A DNA stretch of 64,000 nt from Curtobacterium salicis. GTDB lineage: Bacteria; Actinomycetota; Actinomycetes; Actinomycetales; Microbacteriaceae. The DNA is taken from contig NZ_JAAOYO010000003.1 of NCBI RefSeq assembly GCF_011759505.1, positions 248,001 through 312,000 on the forward strand, written 5' to 3'. A program made the translations under genes and the position numbers. Positions 9,823 through 18,440 of this stretch are shown one piece after another. Within the stretch, counting starts at the first letter, position 1; each line of letters begins with the position of its first letter. The notes beneath the pieces are model-generated. The model saw only the letters and a program-made list of their open reading frames with translations, made no database searches and was not told where the DNA came from.

Positions 9823-10221
9823 TCACCAAACGTAGGCGAGGACTTCCCCACCCACGCCCTTCTGCTCGGCTTCGCGGTCGGTCAGGAGCCCCGAGGAGGT
9901 CGACAGGATCGCCACGCCGAGGCCACCGAGGACGCGGGGCAGCTCGGTCGACTTCGCGTAGACGCGGAGGCCCGGCTTCGAGACGCGCTTGATGCCGGCG
10001 ATCGAACGCTCGCGTTCGGGGCCGTACTTGAGTTCGATGGTCAGGGTCTGCCCGACGCGGGCGTCCTCGACCTTCCACTCGCTGATGTAACCCTCGCGCT
10101 TGAGGATGTCAGCGATGGTCTGCTTGAGCTTGGAGCTCGGAAGCGAGACGGCGTCGTGGTGCGCCGAGTTCGCGTTCCGCAATCTGGTCAGCATGTCTGC
10201 GACCGGATCAGTCATCGTCAT
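9823..10221 (-). CDS. rpsH: 30S ribosomal protein S8
   Basis: S8 (132 residues) is a primary 16S rRNA binder and, in model bacteria, the regulator of the spc operon. The blocks [24 protein letters not shown] and the C-terminal [26 protein letters not shown] are the family signature. Two start codons are possible (10221 and 10215); I give the outer ATG. The gene follows rplE after a 158-base gap. rpsN, which sits in this gap in many bacteria, is not there. Confidence 0.96.
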   Translation of the reverse strand: MTMTDPVADMLTRLRNANSAHHDAVSLPSSKLKQTIADILKREGYISEWKVEDARVGQTLTIELKYGPERERSIAGIKRVSKPGLRVYAKSTELPRVLGGLGVAILSTSSGLLTDREAEQKGVGGEVLAYVW

Positions 10222-10331
10222 GATGCGTATCCGTTCTTCGTCCGGTTTCGATCACCCGTTCCACGAGTGCCGACCTCGACGATCGAGGTGATCCCAGGGC
10301 GGTTCCCCGGGATCGGTGTGACTTCGTGCGT

Positions 10332-10364
10332 GCGGGCCGGAGGAGATGAACTCCTCCGGCCCGC
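10332..10364 (-). terminator. Hairpin between rplE and rpsH where rpsN would be
   Basis: A perfect 14-bp GC-rich stem (10332-10345 with 10351-10364) and a 5-base loop lie 15 bases after the rplE stop. There is no T-run behind it on the minus strand, so it may be a partial terminator, an RNA-processing site or a binding site for a regulatory ribosomal protein. The 158-base gap is too short for any S14 gene. Confidence 0.55.
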
Positions 10365-10379
10365 GCCGCCCGGAGTAGC

Positions 10380-10970
10380 TTAGACCGTCTGCTCGCCCGA
10401 ACGGAACGGGAAGCCGAGCTGGCGGAGCAGCGCGCGGCCTTCGTCGTCCGTCTTCGCGGTGGTGACGACAGTGATGTCGAAGCCACGCACGCGGTCGATG
10501 CGGTCCTGGTCGATCTCGTGGAACACGCTCTGCTCGGAGAGACCGAAGGTGTAGTTGCCGTTGCCGTCGAACTGGCGGTCGCTCAGACCACGGAAGTCGC
10601 GGATGCGCGGCAGCGCCAGCGACAGCAGGCGGTCCAGGAACTCCCACGCACGGTCACCGCGGAGGGTGACGTGTGCGCCGATGGCCTGGCCCTCGCGCAG
10701 CTTGAACTGCGCGATGGACTTGCGGGCCAGCGTGACCTGCGGCTTCTGACCGGTGATCGCCGTGAGGTCCTTGATGGCACCCTCGATGATCTTCGAGTCG
10801 CGCGCGGCCTCACCGACACCGGTGTTGACGACGACCTTGACCAGGCCGGGGACCTGGTTGACGTTGCCGTAACCGAACTGCTCGGTCAGCGTCGCCTTGA
10901 TCTCGTTGCGGTACTTCTGCTTGAGGCGCGGCTGAACTTTCTCAGCAGTCGCGGCAGTCGTGTCGGTCAT
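10380..10970 (-). CDS. rplE: 50S ribosomal protein L5
   Basis: L5 (196 residues) binds 5S rRNA and contacts P-site tRNA. The family blocks are present: [11 protein letters not shown] near the start, [25 protein letters not shown], and [31 protein letters not shown]. The C-terminal [24 protein letters not shown]-like segment is also normal. The ATG at 10970 overlaps the rplX stop by one base (TGATG). The N-terminal dozen residues are a short Thr/Ala-rich lead. Confidence 0.96.
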   Translation of the reverse strand: MTDTTAATAEKVQPRLKQKYRNEIKATLTEQFGYGNVNQVPGLVKVVVNTGVGEAARDSKIIEGAIKDLTAITGQKPQVTLARKSIAQFKLREGQAIGAHVTLRGDRAWEFLDRLLSLALPRIRDFRGLSDRQFDGNGNYTFGLSEQSVFHEIDQDRIDRVRGFDITVVTTAKTDDEGRALLRQLGFPFRSGEQTV

Positions 10971-11323
10971 CAGAGCTTCTCACCAGACTTCTTGGCGTAG
11001 CGGACGCGGACGGTCTTGGTGACGCCGTCCTTCTCCACCTCTTCGTTGCGGAAACCGACGCGGGTCGGCTTCTTGGTCTTCGGGTCGACGATCGCGACGT
11101 TCGACACGTGGATCGGAGCTTCGTGCTGCTCGATGCCACCGGTCTTCGAACCGCGCTGGGTCTGACCGACGCGGACGTGCTTGGTCACGAAGTTGATGCC
11201 CTCGACGACCAGACGGTCGCCGCGGACCTCGATGACCTTGCCCTGCTTGCCGCGGTCGCCGCCACGCTCCTGCGTGGCACCGGTGATGACCTGGACCAGG
11301 TCACCCTTCTTGATGTTCGCCAT
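10970..11323 (-). CDS. rplX: 50S ribosomal protein L24
   Basis: L24 (117 residues) starts assembly of the large subunit. The KOW motif at the N-terminus ([28 protein letters not shown]), then [12 protein letters not shown] and the [26 protein letters not shown] segment, identify it. It begins three bases after the rplN stop and overlaps rplE at its end. Confidence 0.96.
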   Translation of the reverse strand: MANIKKGDLVQVITGATQERGGDRGKQGKVIEVRGDRLVVEGINFVTKHVRVGQTQRGSKTGGIEQHEAPIHVSNVAIVDPKTKKPTRVGFRNEEVEKDGVTKTVRVRYAKKSGEKL

Positions 11324-11326
11324 GGC

Positions 11327-11695
11327 TTACAGCACCTCCGGCGCGAGCGAGATGATCTTCATGAACTTCTTGTCACGGAGCTCGCGACCGATCGGCCCGA
11401 AGATGCGCGTGCCGCGCGGGTCGCCGTCAGCCTTGAGGATCACTGCCGCGTTCTCGTCGAACTTGATGTAGGAGCCGTCTGCACGACGGGTCTCCTTCTT
11501 GGTGCGAACGATGACCGCCTTGACGACGTCACCCTTCTTCACGTTGCCGCCGGGGATGGCGTCCTTCACCGTGGCGACGATGACGTCACCGAGGCCGGCG
11601 TAGCGACGACCCGAGCCGCCGAGAACACGGATGGTGAGGATCTCCTTGGCGCCCGTGTTGTCAGCCACCTTCAGGCGGGATTCCTGCTGAATCAC
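11327..11695 (-). CDS. rplN: 50S ribosomal protein L14
   Basis: L14 (122 residues) lies at the subunit interface and forms bridge B8 with 16S r[23 protein letters not shown], then [25 protein letters not shown] and [15 protein letters not shown] are the conserved blocks. The start codon is GTG at 11695. The gap from rpsQ is 31 bases. Confidence 0.97.
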   Translation of the reverse strand: MIQQESRLKVADNTGAKEILTIRVLGGSGRRYAGLGDVIVATVKDAIPGGNVKKGDVVKAVIVRTKKETRRADGSYIKFDENAAVILKADGDPRGTRIFGPIGRELRDKKFMKIISLAPEVL

Positions 11696-11726
11696 TGCTG
11701 TCTCCTATTCCGAAGCGGGCCGAGGC

Positions 11727-12011
11727 CTACTTGGCCTTCTCGAGGATCTCGACCAGGCGCCAGCGCTTCGTGGCGCTGAGGGGACGGGTCTCGCTGATGA
11801 CGACCAGGTCGCCCATGCCGGCGGAACCCTGCTCGTCGTGGGCCTTGACCTTCGACGTGCGACGGATGACCTTGCCGTAGAGGGGGTGCTTCACGCGGTC
11901 CTCGACCTCGACGACGATCGTCTTGTCCATCTTGTCGCTCGTGACGTAGCCACGACGGGTCTTGCGGTAGCCGCGGGTGACGGCGGCGGAGTCCTTCTCT
12001 TCGGTGGCCAT
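11727..12011 (-). CDS. rpsQ: 30S ribosomal protein S17
   Basis: S17 (94 residues) is a primary 16S rRNA-binding protein of the 30S body. The OB-fold sequence [31 protein letters not shown] and the tail [23 protein letters not shown] are standard. Its ATG at 12011 overlaps the rpmC stop by one base, which indicates coupling. Confidence 0.97.
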   Translation of the reverse strand: MATEEKDSAAVTRGYRKTRRGYVTSDKMDKTIVVEVEDRVKHPLYGKVIRRTSKVKAHDEQGSAGMGDLVVISETRPLSATKRWRLVEILEKAK

Positions 12012-12331
12012 CAGTTCTCCTCGGCGGTCGCGGCCTCGGTCGACTCAGCCGGCTTCTCGGCCTTCTTCGACGACTTCTTGGCCTTCGGGGCGGTCTCGAC
12101 GGGCGCGGGCGTGGCACGGATGCCGAGCTCGCGCTCACGGAGCACGGTGTAGATGCGCGCGATGTCGCGCTTGACGGCACGGAGACGGCCGTGGCTCTCC
12201 AGCTGGCCGGTGGCCGACTGGAAGCGGAGGTTGAACAGCTCCTCCTTGGCCTTCTTCAGCTCGTCAGCGAGACGCTCGTTCTCGAACGTGTCGAGCTCCG
12301 TCGGACGGAGCTCCTTGGAACCGATCGCCAT
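12011..12331 (-). CDS. rpmC: 50S ribosomal protein L29 with C-terminal extension
   Basis: L29 lies by the peptide exit tunnel and, with L23, forms the docking site for SRP and trigger factor. The core ([40 protein letters not shown], then [15 protein letters not shown]) covers about residues 8-76. The remaining 30 residues are Lys, Ala and Glu rich, making the protein 106 residues against 60-75 in most bacteria. The start ATG at 12331 overlaps the rplP stop by one base, which fixes the start. Confidence 0.95.
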   Translation of the reverse strand: MAIGSKELRPTELDTFENERLADELKKAKEELFNLRFQSATGQLESHGRLRAVKRDIARIYTVLRERELGIRATPAPVETAPKAKKSSKKAEKPAESTEAATAEEN

Positions 12332-12750
12332 TATGCGTCGCCCTCCTCGCGCTTGATGATGCGTGCCTTGAGGGGCAGCTTGTGAATTGCACGGGTCAGT
12401 GCCTCGCGAGCGACCTCGTCGCTCACACCGGCGAGCTCGAAGAGCACGCGACCCGGCTTGACGTTGGCGACCCACCACTCGGGCGAACCCTTACCGGAAC
12501 CCATGCGGGTCTCAGCGGGCTTCTTGGTCAGCGGGCGGTCCGGGTAGATGTTGATCCACACCTTGCCGCCACGCTTGATGTGACGCGTCATGGCGATACG
12601 AGCGGACTCGATCTGACGGTTGGTCACGTAGGCCGGGGTGAGCGCCTGGATTCCGTACTCACCGAAGGAGACCTTCGTGCCACCGGTCGCCTGACCCGAA
12701 CGCTTCGGGTGGTGCTGCTTGCGGTGCTTGACTCGACGGGGGATAAGCAT
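12331..12750 (-). CDS. rplP: 50S ribosomal protein L16
   Basis: L16 (139 residues) organises the A-site tRNA pocket of the large subunit. [24 protein letters not shown] and [24 protein letters not shown] are diagnostic. It follows rpsC by two bases and is followed by rpmC with a one-base overlap. Confidence 0.97.
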   Translation of the reverse strand: MLIPRRVKHRKQHHPKRSGQATGGTKVSFGEYGIQALTPAYVTNRQIESARIAMTRHIKRGGKVWINIYPDRPLTKKPAETRMGSGKGSPEWWVANVKPGRVLFELAGVSDEVAREALTRAIHKLPLKARIIKREEGDA

Positions 12751-12752
12751 GG

Positions 12753-13565
12753 TTACGCCTCAACTCCTGCGCCGGCCGGCGCGTCCTGCGGGGCCTGCTG
12801 CTCGCGACGGTCGCCACCGCGGTCGTTGCGGTCGCCACGGGGGCCGCCGCCACGACGGTCGTTGCCGCCGCCACGACGCTCCGGGCGGGACGAACGCTGG
12901 TTCGCCTGCTCGCGAGCGAGCTCCTTGTTCGTGATGTCGCCCTTGTAGATCCAGACCTTCACGCCGATACGGCCGAACGTGGTCCGGGCCTCGTAGAAGC
13001 CGTAGTCGATGTTCGCGCGGAGGGTGTGCAGGGGCACGCGGCCCTCGCGGTAGAACTCCGAACGGGACATCTCGGCACCGCCGAGGCGACCCGACACCTG
13101 GATGCGGACACCCTTGGCACCGGCGCGCTGTGCACCCTGCAGGCCCTTGCGCATGGCGCGACGGAACGCGACACGAGCGGAGAGCTGCTCGGCGATGCCC
13201 TGCGCGACGAGCTGGGCCTCGGTCTCGGGGTTCTTGACCTCGAGGATGTTGAGCTGGATCTGCTTCTTGGTGAGCTTCTCGAGCTCGCTCCGGATGCGCT
13301 CGGCCTCGGCGCCGCGGCGACCGATGACGATGCCCGGGCGCGCCGTGTGGATGTCCACGCGGACGCGGTCACGGGTGCGCTCCAGCTCGATGCGGGCGAC
13401 GCCCGCGCGGTCGAGGCTCTTCGTCAGGAACTGACGGATCTTGATGTCCTCGGCCACGAAGTCGGCGTAGCGCTGACCCTTCTTCGTGCTGTCGGCGAAC
13501 CAGTGGGAGATGTGGTCCGTCGTGATCCCGAGACGGAAGCCGTACGGGTTGACCTTCTGGCCCAT
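12753..13565 (-). CDS. rpsC: 30S ribosomal protein S3 with Arg/Gly-rich C-terminal tail
   Basis: S3 forms part of the mRNA entry tunnel and has helicase activity with S4 and S5. [25 protein letters not shown] opens the protein. The KH domain (about 40-110) contains [16 protein letters not shown], and the C-terminal S3 domain (about 120-210) contains [23 protein letters not shown]. From about residue 222 the tail is rich in Arg, Gly, Asp and Asn ([16 protein letters not shown] and more), bringing the length to 270. The ATG overlaps the rplV stop by one base. Confidence 0.96.
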   Translation of the reverse strand: MGQKVNPYGFRLGITTDHISHWFADSTKKGQRYADFVAEDIKIRQFLTKSLDRAGVARIELERTRDRVRVDIHTARPGIVIGRRGAEAERIRSELEKLTKKQIQLNILEVKNPETEAQLVAQGIAEQLSARVAFRRAMRKGLQGAQRAGAKGVRIQVSGRLGGAEMSRSEFYREGRVPLHTLRANIDYGFYEARTTFGRIGVKVWIYKGDITNKELAREQANQRSSRPERRGGGNDRRGGGPRGDRNDRGGDRREQQAPQDAPAGAGVEA

Positions 13566-13957
13566 TACTTGCTCGCCTTCTTGCTCGTCGCGGCGGCCTC
13601 GGCCTCATCGGGCGTCGCGAGGACGACCGTGATGTGGCTCGTGCGCTTGTTGATGCGGAAGGCGCGGCCCTGGGCGCGCGGCTGGAACCGCTTCAGGGTC
13701 GTGCCCTCGTCGACGAAGACGCTGCTCACGTAGAGGTCGCGTTCGTCGAGGAAGCTGTTCGTCGAGTCCGCCTTGACCCGTGCGTTCGCGATCGCCGAGG
13801 CGACCAGCTTGTACACGGGCTCCGAAGCGCCCTGGGGGGCGAACTTCAGGATGGCGAGCGCCTCGTGGGCCTGCTTGCCGCGGATCAGCTGGATGACGCG
13901 ACGGGCCTTCTGAGGCGTGACGCGGATGTGTCGCACGCGTGCGATCGACTCCACCAT
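13565..13957 (-). CDS. rplV: 50S ribosomal protein L22
   Basis: L22 (130 residues) extends a loop into the peptide exit tunnel near the macrolide site. The signatures [20 protein letters not shown] and [23 protein letters not shown] are present. The start ATG at 13957 has an AGGAAC-type ribosome binding site and lies 25 bases after rpsS. Confidence 0.97.
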   Translation of the reverse strand: MVESIARVRHIRVTPQKARRVIQLIRGKQAHEALAILKFAPQGASEPVYKLVASAIANARVKADSTNSFLDERDLYVSSVFVDEGTTLKRFQPRAQGRAFRINKRTSHITVVLATPDEAEAAATSKKASK

Positions 13958-13982
13958 TTCGTTCCTCCTCTTCGTCGCCGCC

Positions 13983-14264
13983 TTAGCGGCGACGGCCCTT
14001 CTTGTCGTCCTTCACGTGGCCGCGGAAGGTGCGGGTCGGCGCGAACTCGCCGAGCTTGTGACCGACCATCGACTCGGTGACGAACACCGGGATGTGCTTG
14101 CGGCCGTCGTGCACCGCGATGGTGTGACCGAGCATGTTCGGGACGATCATCGACCGTCGCGACCACGTGCGGATCACGTTCTTGGTGTTGGCCTCGTTCT
14201 GCGTGACGACCTTGCGGAGCAGGTGCTCGTCGACGAAGGGGCCCTTCTTCAGACTGCGTGGCAT
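13983..14264 (-). CDS. rpsS: 30S ribosomal protein S19
   Basis: S19 (93 residues) binds the head of the 30S subunit next to S13. [19 protein letters not shown], then [53 protein letters not shown], is essentially the family consensus. It lies 11 bases after rplB. Confidence 0.97.
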   Translation of the reverse strand: MPRSLKKGPFVDEHLLRKVVTQNEANTKNVIRTWSRRSMIVPNMLGHTIAVHDGRKHIPVFVTESMVGHKLGEFAPTRTFRGHVKDDKKGRRR

Positions 14265-14275
14265 CTTCGGAACTC

Positions 14276-15115
14276 CTACTTGCGCTTCTTGCCGGCGTTA
14301 CGGCGACGGACGATGAGCTTGTCGCTCGGCTTGTTCGGCTTGCGCGTGCGACCTTCGGCCTGGCCCCAGGGGCTGACCGGGTGACGGCCACCGGAGGTCT
14401 TGCCTTCACCACCACCGTGCGGGTGGTCGACCGGGTTCATCGCGACACCACGCACCGTCGGGCGGACGCCCTTCCAGCGCATGCGGCCGGCCTTGCCCCA
14501 GTTGATGTTCGACTGCTCGGCGTTGCCGACCTCGCCGATCGTGGCGCGGCAACGGGCGTCGACGTTGCGGACTTCACCCGACGGCAGACGGAGCTGCGCG
14601 TAGGGGCCGTCCTTGGCGACGAGACGCACCGAGGCGCCGGCGGAGCGGGCGAGCTTGGCGCCGCCACCGGGGCGGAGCTCGATCGCGTGCACGACCGTAC
14701 CCACCGGGATGTTGCGGAGCGGCAGGTTGTTGCCGGGCTTGATGTCAGCGCCGGGGCCGGTCTCGACGACGTCGCCCTGCTTGAGCTTGTTCGGCGCGAT
14801 GATGTAGCGCTTGGTGCCGTCCACGAAGTGCAGGAGCGCGATGCGCGCCGTGCGGTTCGGGTCGTACTCGATGTGTGCGACCTTGGCGTCGACACCGTCC
14901 TTGTCGGCACGACGGAAGTCGATCACGCGGTACTGGCGCTTGTGGCCACCACCGATGTGACGCGTCGTGATGCGTCCCGAGCTGTTCCGGCCACCGGTCT
15001 TCGGCAGCGGACGGAGCAGGGACTTCTCCGGGGTCGAACGGGTGATCTCGGCGAAGTCGGAGACCGAGGAGCCGCGACGACCTGGGGTCGTGGGCTTGTA
15101 GTTACGAATAGCCAT
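14276..15115 (-). CDS. rplB: 50S ribosomal protein L2
   Basis: L2 (279 residues) is needed for subunit joining and peptidyl transfer. [17 protein letters not shown], the [25 protein letters not shown] block and the C-terminal [30 protein letters not shown] with its catalytic-centre His are all intact. It follows rplW by 18 bases. Confidence 0.98.
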   Translation of the reverse strand: MAIRNYKPTTPGRRGSSVSDFAEITRSTPEKSLLRPLPKTGGRNSSGRITTRHIGGGHKRQYRVIDFRRADKDGVDAKVAHIEYDPNRTARIALLHFVDGTKRYIIAPNKLKQGDVVETGPGADIKPGNNLPLRNIPVGTVVHAIELRPGGGAKLARSAGASVRLVAKDGPYAQLRLPSGEVRNVDARCRATIGEVGNAEQSNINWGKAGRMRWKGVRPTVRGVAMNPVDHPHGGGEGKTSGGRHPVSPWGQAEGRTRKPNKPSDKLIVRRRNAGKKRK

Positions 15116-15133
15116 GATTTATCCCTCTGGTCC

Positions 15134-15433
15134 TCAGCCGACAGCCGTGAAGATGTCGATCGAACCGGACTTGAGCGTCACGATGGCGCGCTTGGTGTCC
15201 TTGCGCTTGCCGATCCCGAACTTGGTCCGGCGGGTCTTGCCCGGACGGTTCAGCGTGTTGATGCCGGCGACCTTGACGTCGAAGATCTTCTCGATCGCGA
15301 GCTTGATCTCGGTCTTGTTCGCACGGGGGTCCACGAGGAACGTGTACTTGCCCTGGTCGATGAGGCCGTAGCTCTTCTCCGACACGACCGGCGAGATGAT
15401 GATGTCGCGCGGGTCCTTGTTGAAGCCGCTCAT
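15134..15433 (-). CDS. rplW: 50S ribosomal protein L23
   Basis: L23 (99 residues) lies at the exit tunnel and recruits SRP and trigger factor. [42 protein letters not shown] and the [26 protein letters not shown] segment are typical. Its ATG overlaps the rplD stop (ATGA). Confidence 0.97.
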   Translation of the reverse strand: MSGFNKDPRDIIISPVVSEKSYGLIDQGKYTFLVDPRANKTEIKLAIEKIFDVKVAGINTLNRPGKTRRTKFGIGKRKDTKRAIVTLKSGSIDIFTAVG

Positions 15434-16089
15434 GCGGTGATCTCCTTCGCGGTCTTCGACGCGATGAAGGCGTCGAGGGCGCTCTTGCTGAAGACGACGG
15501 CGTCCGCACGGAGGACGTCGTAGGCGTTCAGCTGGCCGTACGAGAGCGCGTGGACGTTCGGCAGGTTGCGGACGCTCTTGAGCGTGAGCTCGTCGCCCGA
15601 CTCGAGCACGATGAGCACGTGCTTGACGGGAGCGACCTTCGCGAGGAGCGTGCGGGCGGTCTTGGTCGACGGCAGTTCTGCCTCGACGAAGCCCTCCACG
15701 GCGGAGATGCGGCCACCGCGGGCGCGGTCCGAGAGCGAGCCGAGCAGGGCTGCGGCGATCATCTTCTTCGGGGTGCGCTGCGAGTAGTCACGCGGGGTCG
15801 GGCCGTGGACGACGCCACCACCGGTGTGCTCCGGGGCGCGGACCGAACCCTGACGGGCGCGGCCGGTGCCCTTCTGCTTGAACGGCTTGCGACCGGAGCC
15901 GCGGACTTCGCCGCGGTTCTTGGTCTTGTGGGTGCCCTGGCGCGCGGCGGCGAGCTGCGCGGTGACGACCTGGTGGATGAGCGGGACGTTGGTCTCGACG
16001 TCGAAGATCGCTGCGGGGAGCTCGACGGAGCCCGACTTCACGCCCGAGGCGTCGAGGACGTCGATCGTGGTTGCGGTCGTGGTGGCCAT
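15430..16089 (-). CDS. rplD: 50S ribosomal protein L4
   Basis: L4 (219 residues) projects a loop into the exit tunnel and in many bacteria represses the S10 operon. The [39 protein letters not shown] loop and [15 protein letters not shown] helix are diagnostic. I chose the ATG at 16089 over a GTG two codons upstream, because the AGGG ribosome binding site is nine bases from the ATG. The same arrangement is seen at rplR. Confidence 0.96.
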   Translation of the reverse strand: MATTTATTIDVLDASGVKSGSVELPAAIFDVETNVPLIHQVVTAQLAAARQGTHKTKNRGEVRGSGRKPFKQKGTGRARQGSVRAPEHTGGGVVHGPTPRDYSQRTPKKMIAAALLGSLSDRARGGRISAVEGFVEAELPSTKTARTLLAKVAPVKHVLIVLESGDELTLKSVRNLPNVHALSYGQLNAYDVLRADAVVFSKSALDAFIASKTAKEITA

Positions 16090-16091
16090 GA

Positions 16092-16745
16092 TCACTTACC
16101 CTTCACGGCGGTGCGGACGAAGACGGAACGGCCACGTGCACCGGGGACGGCGCCCTTGACGAGCAGCAGGCCCTTCTCGGCGTCGACGGCGTGGACCGTG
16201 AGGTTGAGGACGGTCACGCGGTCGCCACCCATACGACCGGCCATGCGCATGCCCTTGAAGACACGCGACGGGGTCGAGGAGGCGCCGATCGAACCGGGCT
16301 TGCGGTGGTTGCGGTGCGAACCGTGCGAGGCGGAGACACCGGCGAAGTTGTGACGCTTCATGACACCGGCGAAGCCCTTGCCCTTGCTGGTGCCGACGAC
16401 GTCGACCTTCTGGCCGGCCTCGAACGTGTCGACGGTCAGCTCCTGACCGAGCGAGTACTCCGCGGAGTCGTTCGTGCGGATCTCGGTGAGGGTGCGACGC
16501 GGCGTGACACCGGCGGCCTCGAAGTGGCCGGCGGCCGGCTTGTTCACCTTGCGCGGGTCGATCTGGCCCGCGGCGATCTGGATCGCCTCGTAGCCGTCGC
16601 GCTCGATGTTGCGGATCTGGGTGACCACGTTCGGGCCGACCTCGATCACGGTGACGGGGATGAACTTGTTGTTCTCGTCCCACACCTGGGTCATCCCGAG
16701 CTTCTTGCCGAGGAGGCCCTTGACGGTCTTGGTTGAGTTCGCCAT
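16092..16745 (-). CDS. rplC: 50S ribosomal protein L3
   Basis: L3 (217 residues) starts large subunit assembly and reaches the peptidyl transferase centre. [34 protein letters not shown] and the [43 protein letters not shown] region are conserved. The frame is open well upstream, but the ATG at 16745 gives [15 protein letters not shown] and the family length. It lies 14 bases after rpsJ. Confidence 0.97.
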   Translation of the reverse strand: MANSTKTVKGLLGKKLGMTQVWDENNKFIPVTVIEVGPNVVTQIRNIERDGYEAIQIAAGQIDPRKVNKPAAGHFEAAGVTPRRTLTEIRTNDSAEYSLGQELTVDTFEAGQKVDVVGTSKGKGFAGVMKRHNFAGVSASHGSHRNHRKPGSIGASSTPSRVFKGMRMAGRMGGDRVTVLNLTVHAVDAEKGLLLVKGAVPGARGRSVFVRTAVKGK

Positions 16746-16759
16746 GAGTTCCAGCCCCC

Positions 16760-17068
16760 TTACAGCTTGATCTCGATGTTGACGTCGGCCGGGAGGTCGA
16801 GACGCATGAGCGAGTCGACGGCCTTCGGCGTCGGGTCGACGATGTCGATGACCCGCTTGTGCGTGCGCTTCTCGAAGTGCTCGCGCGAGTCCTTGTACTT
16901 GTGAGGGGAACGGATCACGGGGATCACGTTCTTCTCGGTGGGGAGCGGCACCGGGCCGACCACGGTCGCACCGGCACGGGTCACCGTGTCGACGATCTTC
17001 CGGGCCGACGTGTCGATGACCTCGTGGTCGTACGACTTGAGCCGGATGCGGATCTTCTGTCCCGCCAT
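16760..17068 (-). CDS. rpsJ: 30S ribosomal protein S10 (NusE)
   Basis: S10 (102 residues) is part of the 30S head and, as NusE, links NusG/NusB to RNA polymerase. [22 protein letters not shown], then [36 protein letters not shown] is the consensus. It is the first gene of the S10-spc superoperon. An upstream open frame exists, but the ATG at 17068 is the family start. Confidence 0.97.
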   Translation of the reverse strand: MAGQKIRIRLKSYDHEVIDTSARKIVDTVTRAGATVVGPVPLPTEKNVIPVIRSPHKYKDSREHFEKRTHKRVIDIVDPTPKAVDSLMRLDLPADVNIEIKL

Positions 17069-17557
17069 GTGTTTTCCTGTCCTCTCTGCGCCGCGCACCC
17101 TCAGGCCGCCTGACGCCGCCGGGGCTCCGCTGTCGCGTGCCCGGCTGTTTACGTGAACCACCGGCTCCATCCGCAGGGGATGACCGCTGTTCTCCTGTCA
17201 ACCGCGCGAGTACCCGGGGCACACGCGTGGGCATGTCGTCACCCGCGCACCGTGGTGCTGGCGGATGTCGAACGTGTTCTGCTGCCTGCGGCCCAACCCA
17301 GCCCTGCTGGACAAGGGGGTTGTGCACTGCCAGAGCAGTGACCCCACGGGCGCGAACGCCCGCAGAATTTCGGAACCGGACAAGTCTCGCATAGGCCATG
17401 CCTCCGTGCAACCCGGGCGTGTCGCGATCTCGACGGCGTGTTGCGGAGCGCGCCACGCGCCTCCCGGCCGGGCTCCCACCACCGGTCCGGACCCGGACTG
17501 GAGGCACGGCCCGCGTCCGCCAGGTCGGCCCCCGTCAGGCCCTCGGAGCGCCGCTGC
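17069..17557. other. 489-base divergent gap upstream of the S10 operon
   Basis: This gap must hold the S10 operon promoter, which points left. The only strong element I see is a perfect TTGACA -35 on the minus strand at 17196-17201, but no TANNNT hexamer lies 16-19 bases downstream of it, so I do not call a promoter. No gene is supported in the gap. The operon leader could be up to 120 bases or more and may contain regulatory structure. Confidence 0.5.
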
Positions 17558-17563
17558 TAGCCT
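17558..17563 (+). promoter_or_regulatory. -10 element of a leaderless promoter
   Basis: TAGCCT ends six bases before the ATG at 17570. With no Shine-Dalgarno sequence close to that ATG, transcription probably starts at or next to the A of the start codon. Confidence 0.55.
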
Positions 17564-17569
17564 TCGCGC

Positions 17570-18367
17570 ATGCCCGATCTCGATGTGCTCGCCGACCCCT
17601 CCGACCCGGCCGTCCAGCGGCTCAGCGACCTCGCCAAGCCCGCGCGCGGCACGGTCCGGACCGCGATCGTCGAGGACCAGGAACCGCTCGTGCAGGCCCT
17701 CCGTGCCGGTGTCCGGTTCGTCGAGGTCTACGGCGAGTCCACGCGGGAGTTCCCGGGTGACCTGGCTGCCCTCTGCGCCGAACTCGGCGTGCCCGTGCGA
17801 CTCGTCGAACCGGCCGTGCTCACCAAGGTGTTCCGCAGTGAGAAGCGGCCGAAGGTCTTCGGGGTGGCGAACATCCCGGCACCCGCCCGGTTCTCCGCGC
17901 TGACGGAGGGCACCGGCGACGTGCTGGTCCTGGACGGCGTGAAGATCGTCGGCAACATCGGCGCGATCGTCCGCACCGCCGTCGGCCTCGGCGCCCGCGG
18001 CGTGGTCCTCGTCGACAGCGACCTGCCCACCATCGCGGACCGGCGCGTCGTCCGGGCAAGCCGCGGCCACGTGTTCTCCGTCCCCGTCCTGCTCGAGACC
18101 CGGGAGCGGGTCGCCCGGTGGCTCGGCGAGTCCGGCCTGCGCGTGGTCGACGTCGACATGGACGGGTCCCTCTCCCCCGAGTCGCTCGGAGCGCTCGACG
18201 GCGACGTCGCGCTGCTGCTCGGCGCGGAGAAGACCGGCGCGTCCGACGTGCTGCAGGACCTCGCGGCGGACACCGTCTCGGTCCCCATCGACAGCCGGGT
18301 CGAGTCGCTCAACGTGTCGGTCGTCGCCGGCATCGTCCTCTACGCCCGCAGTCGCCGCAGCGCCTGA
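17570..18367 (+). CDS. Thiostrepton-resistance-type 23S rRNA (A1067) 2'-O-methyltransferase
   Basis: This 265-residue SPOUT (TrmH/SpoU) methyltransferase closely resembles the Tsr and NshR proteins of thiopeptide-producing Streptomyces, which methylate A1067 of 23S rRNA and give thiostrepton resistance. Shared blocks include NPSDPAVQR-like DPSDPAVQRL (9-18), an L30e-like N-terminal rRNA-recognition domain (about 1-100), LDGVKIVGNIGAIVRT (121-136), VDSDLPTIADRR and ESLNVSVVAGI (245-255). Asn129 and Arg135 fall where I recall the SAM-site and catalytic residues of Tsr. The resemblance to Tsr is from memory, not an alignment. A different rRNA target is possible. It diverges from rpsJ and ends at a strong terminator. 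Confidence 0.85.
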   Translation: MPDLDVLADPSDPAVQRLSDLAKPARGTVRTAIVEDQEPLVQALRAGVRFVEVYGESTREFPGDLAALCAELGVPVRLVEPAVLTKVFRSEKRPKVFGVANIPAPARFSALTEGTGDVLVLDGVKIVGNIGAIVRTAVGLGARGVVLVDSDLPTIADRRVVRASRGHVFSVPVLLETRERVARWLGESGLRVVDVDMDGSLSPESLGALDGDVALLLGAEKTGASDVLQDLAADTVSVPIDSRVESLNVSVVAGIVLYARSRRSA

Positions 18368-18390
18368 GGCCAGGACGCGCCGGCACGCGA

Positions 18391-18426
18391 GAACGCCCCG
18401 GACCGCTCGTGCGGTCCGGGGCGTTC
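18391..18426. terminator. Two-way terminator after the tsr-like gene
   Basis: A perfect 16-bp stem (18391-18406 with 18411-18426) has a 4-base loop. It lies between the converging tsr-like gene (ending 18367) and darT-like gene (ending 18441). Confidence 0.85.
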
Positions 18427-18440
18427 TGCACGTCCGGGGG

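Noticed and set aside
10222-10379. An rpsN gene between rplE and rpsH
   Set aside because: The gap is too short and no S14 motif is encoded in any frame.
17196-17201. S10 operon promoter from a perfect TTGACA
   Set aside because: No TANNNT hexamer lies 16-19 bases downstream, so I left the promoter unassigned.
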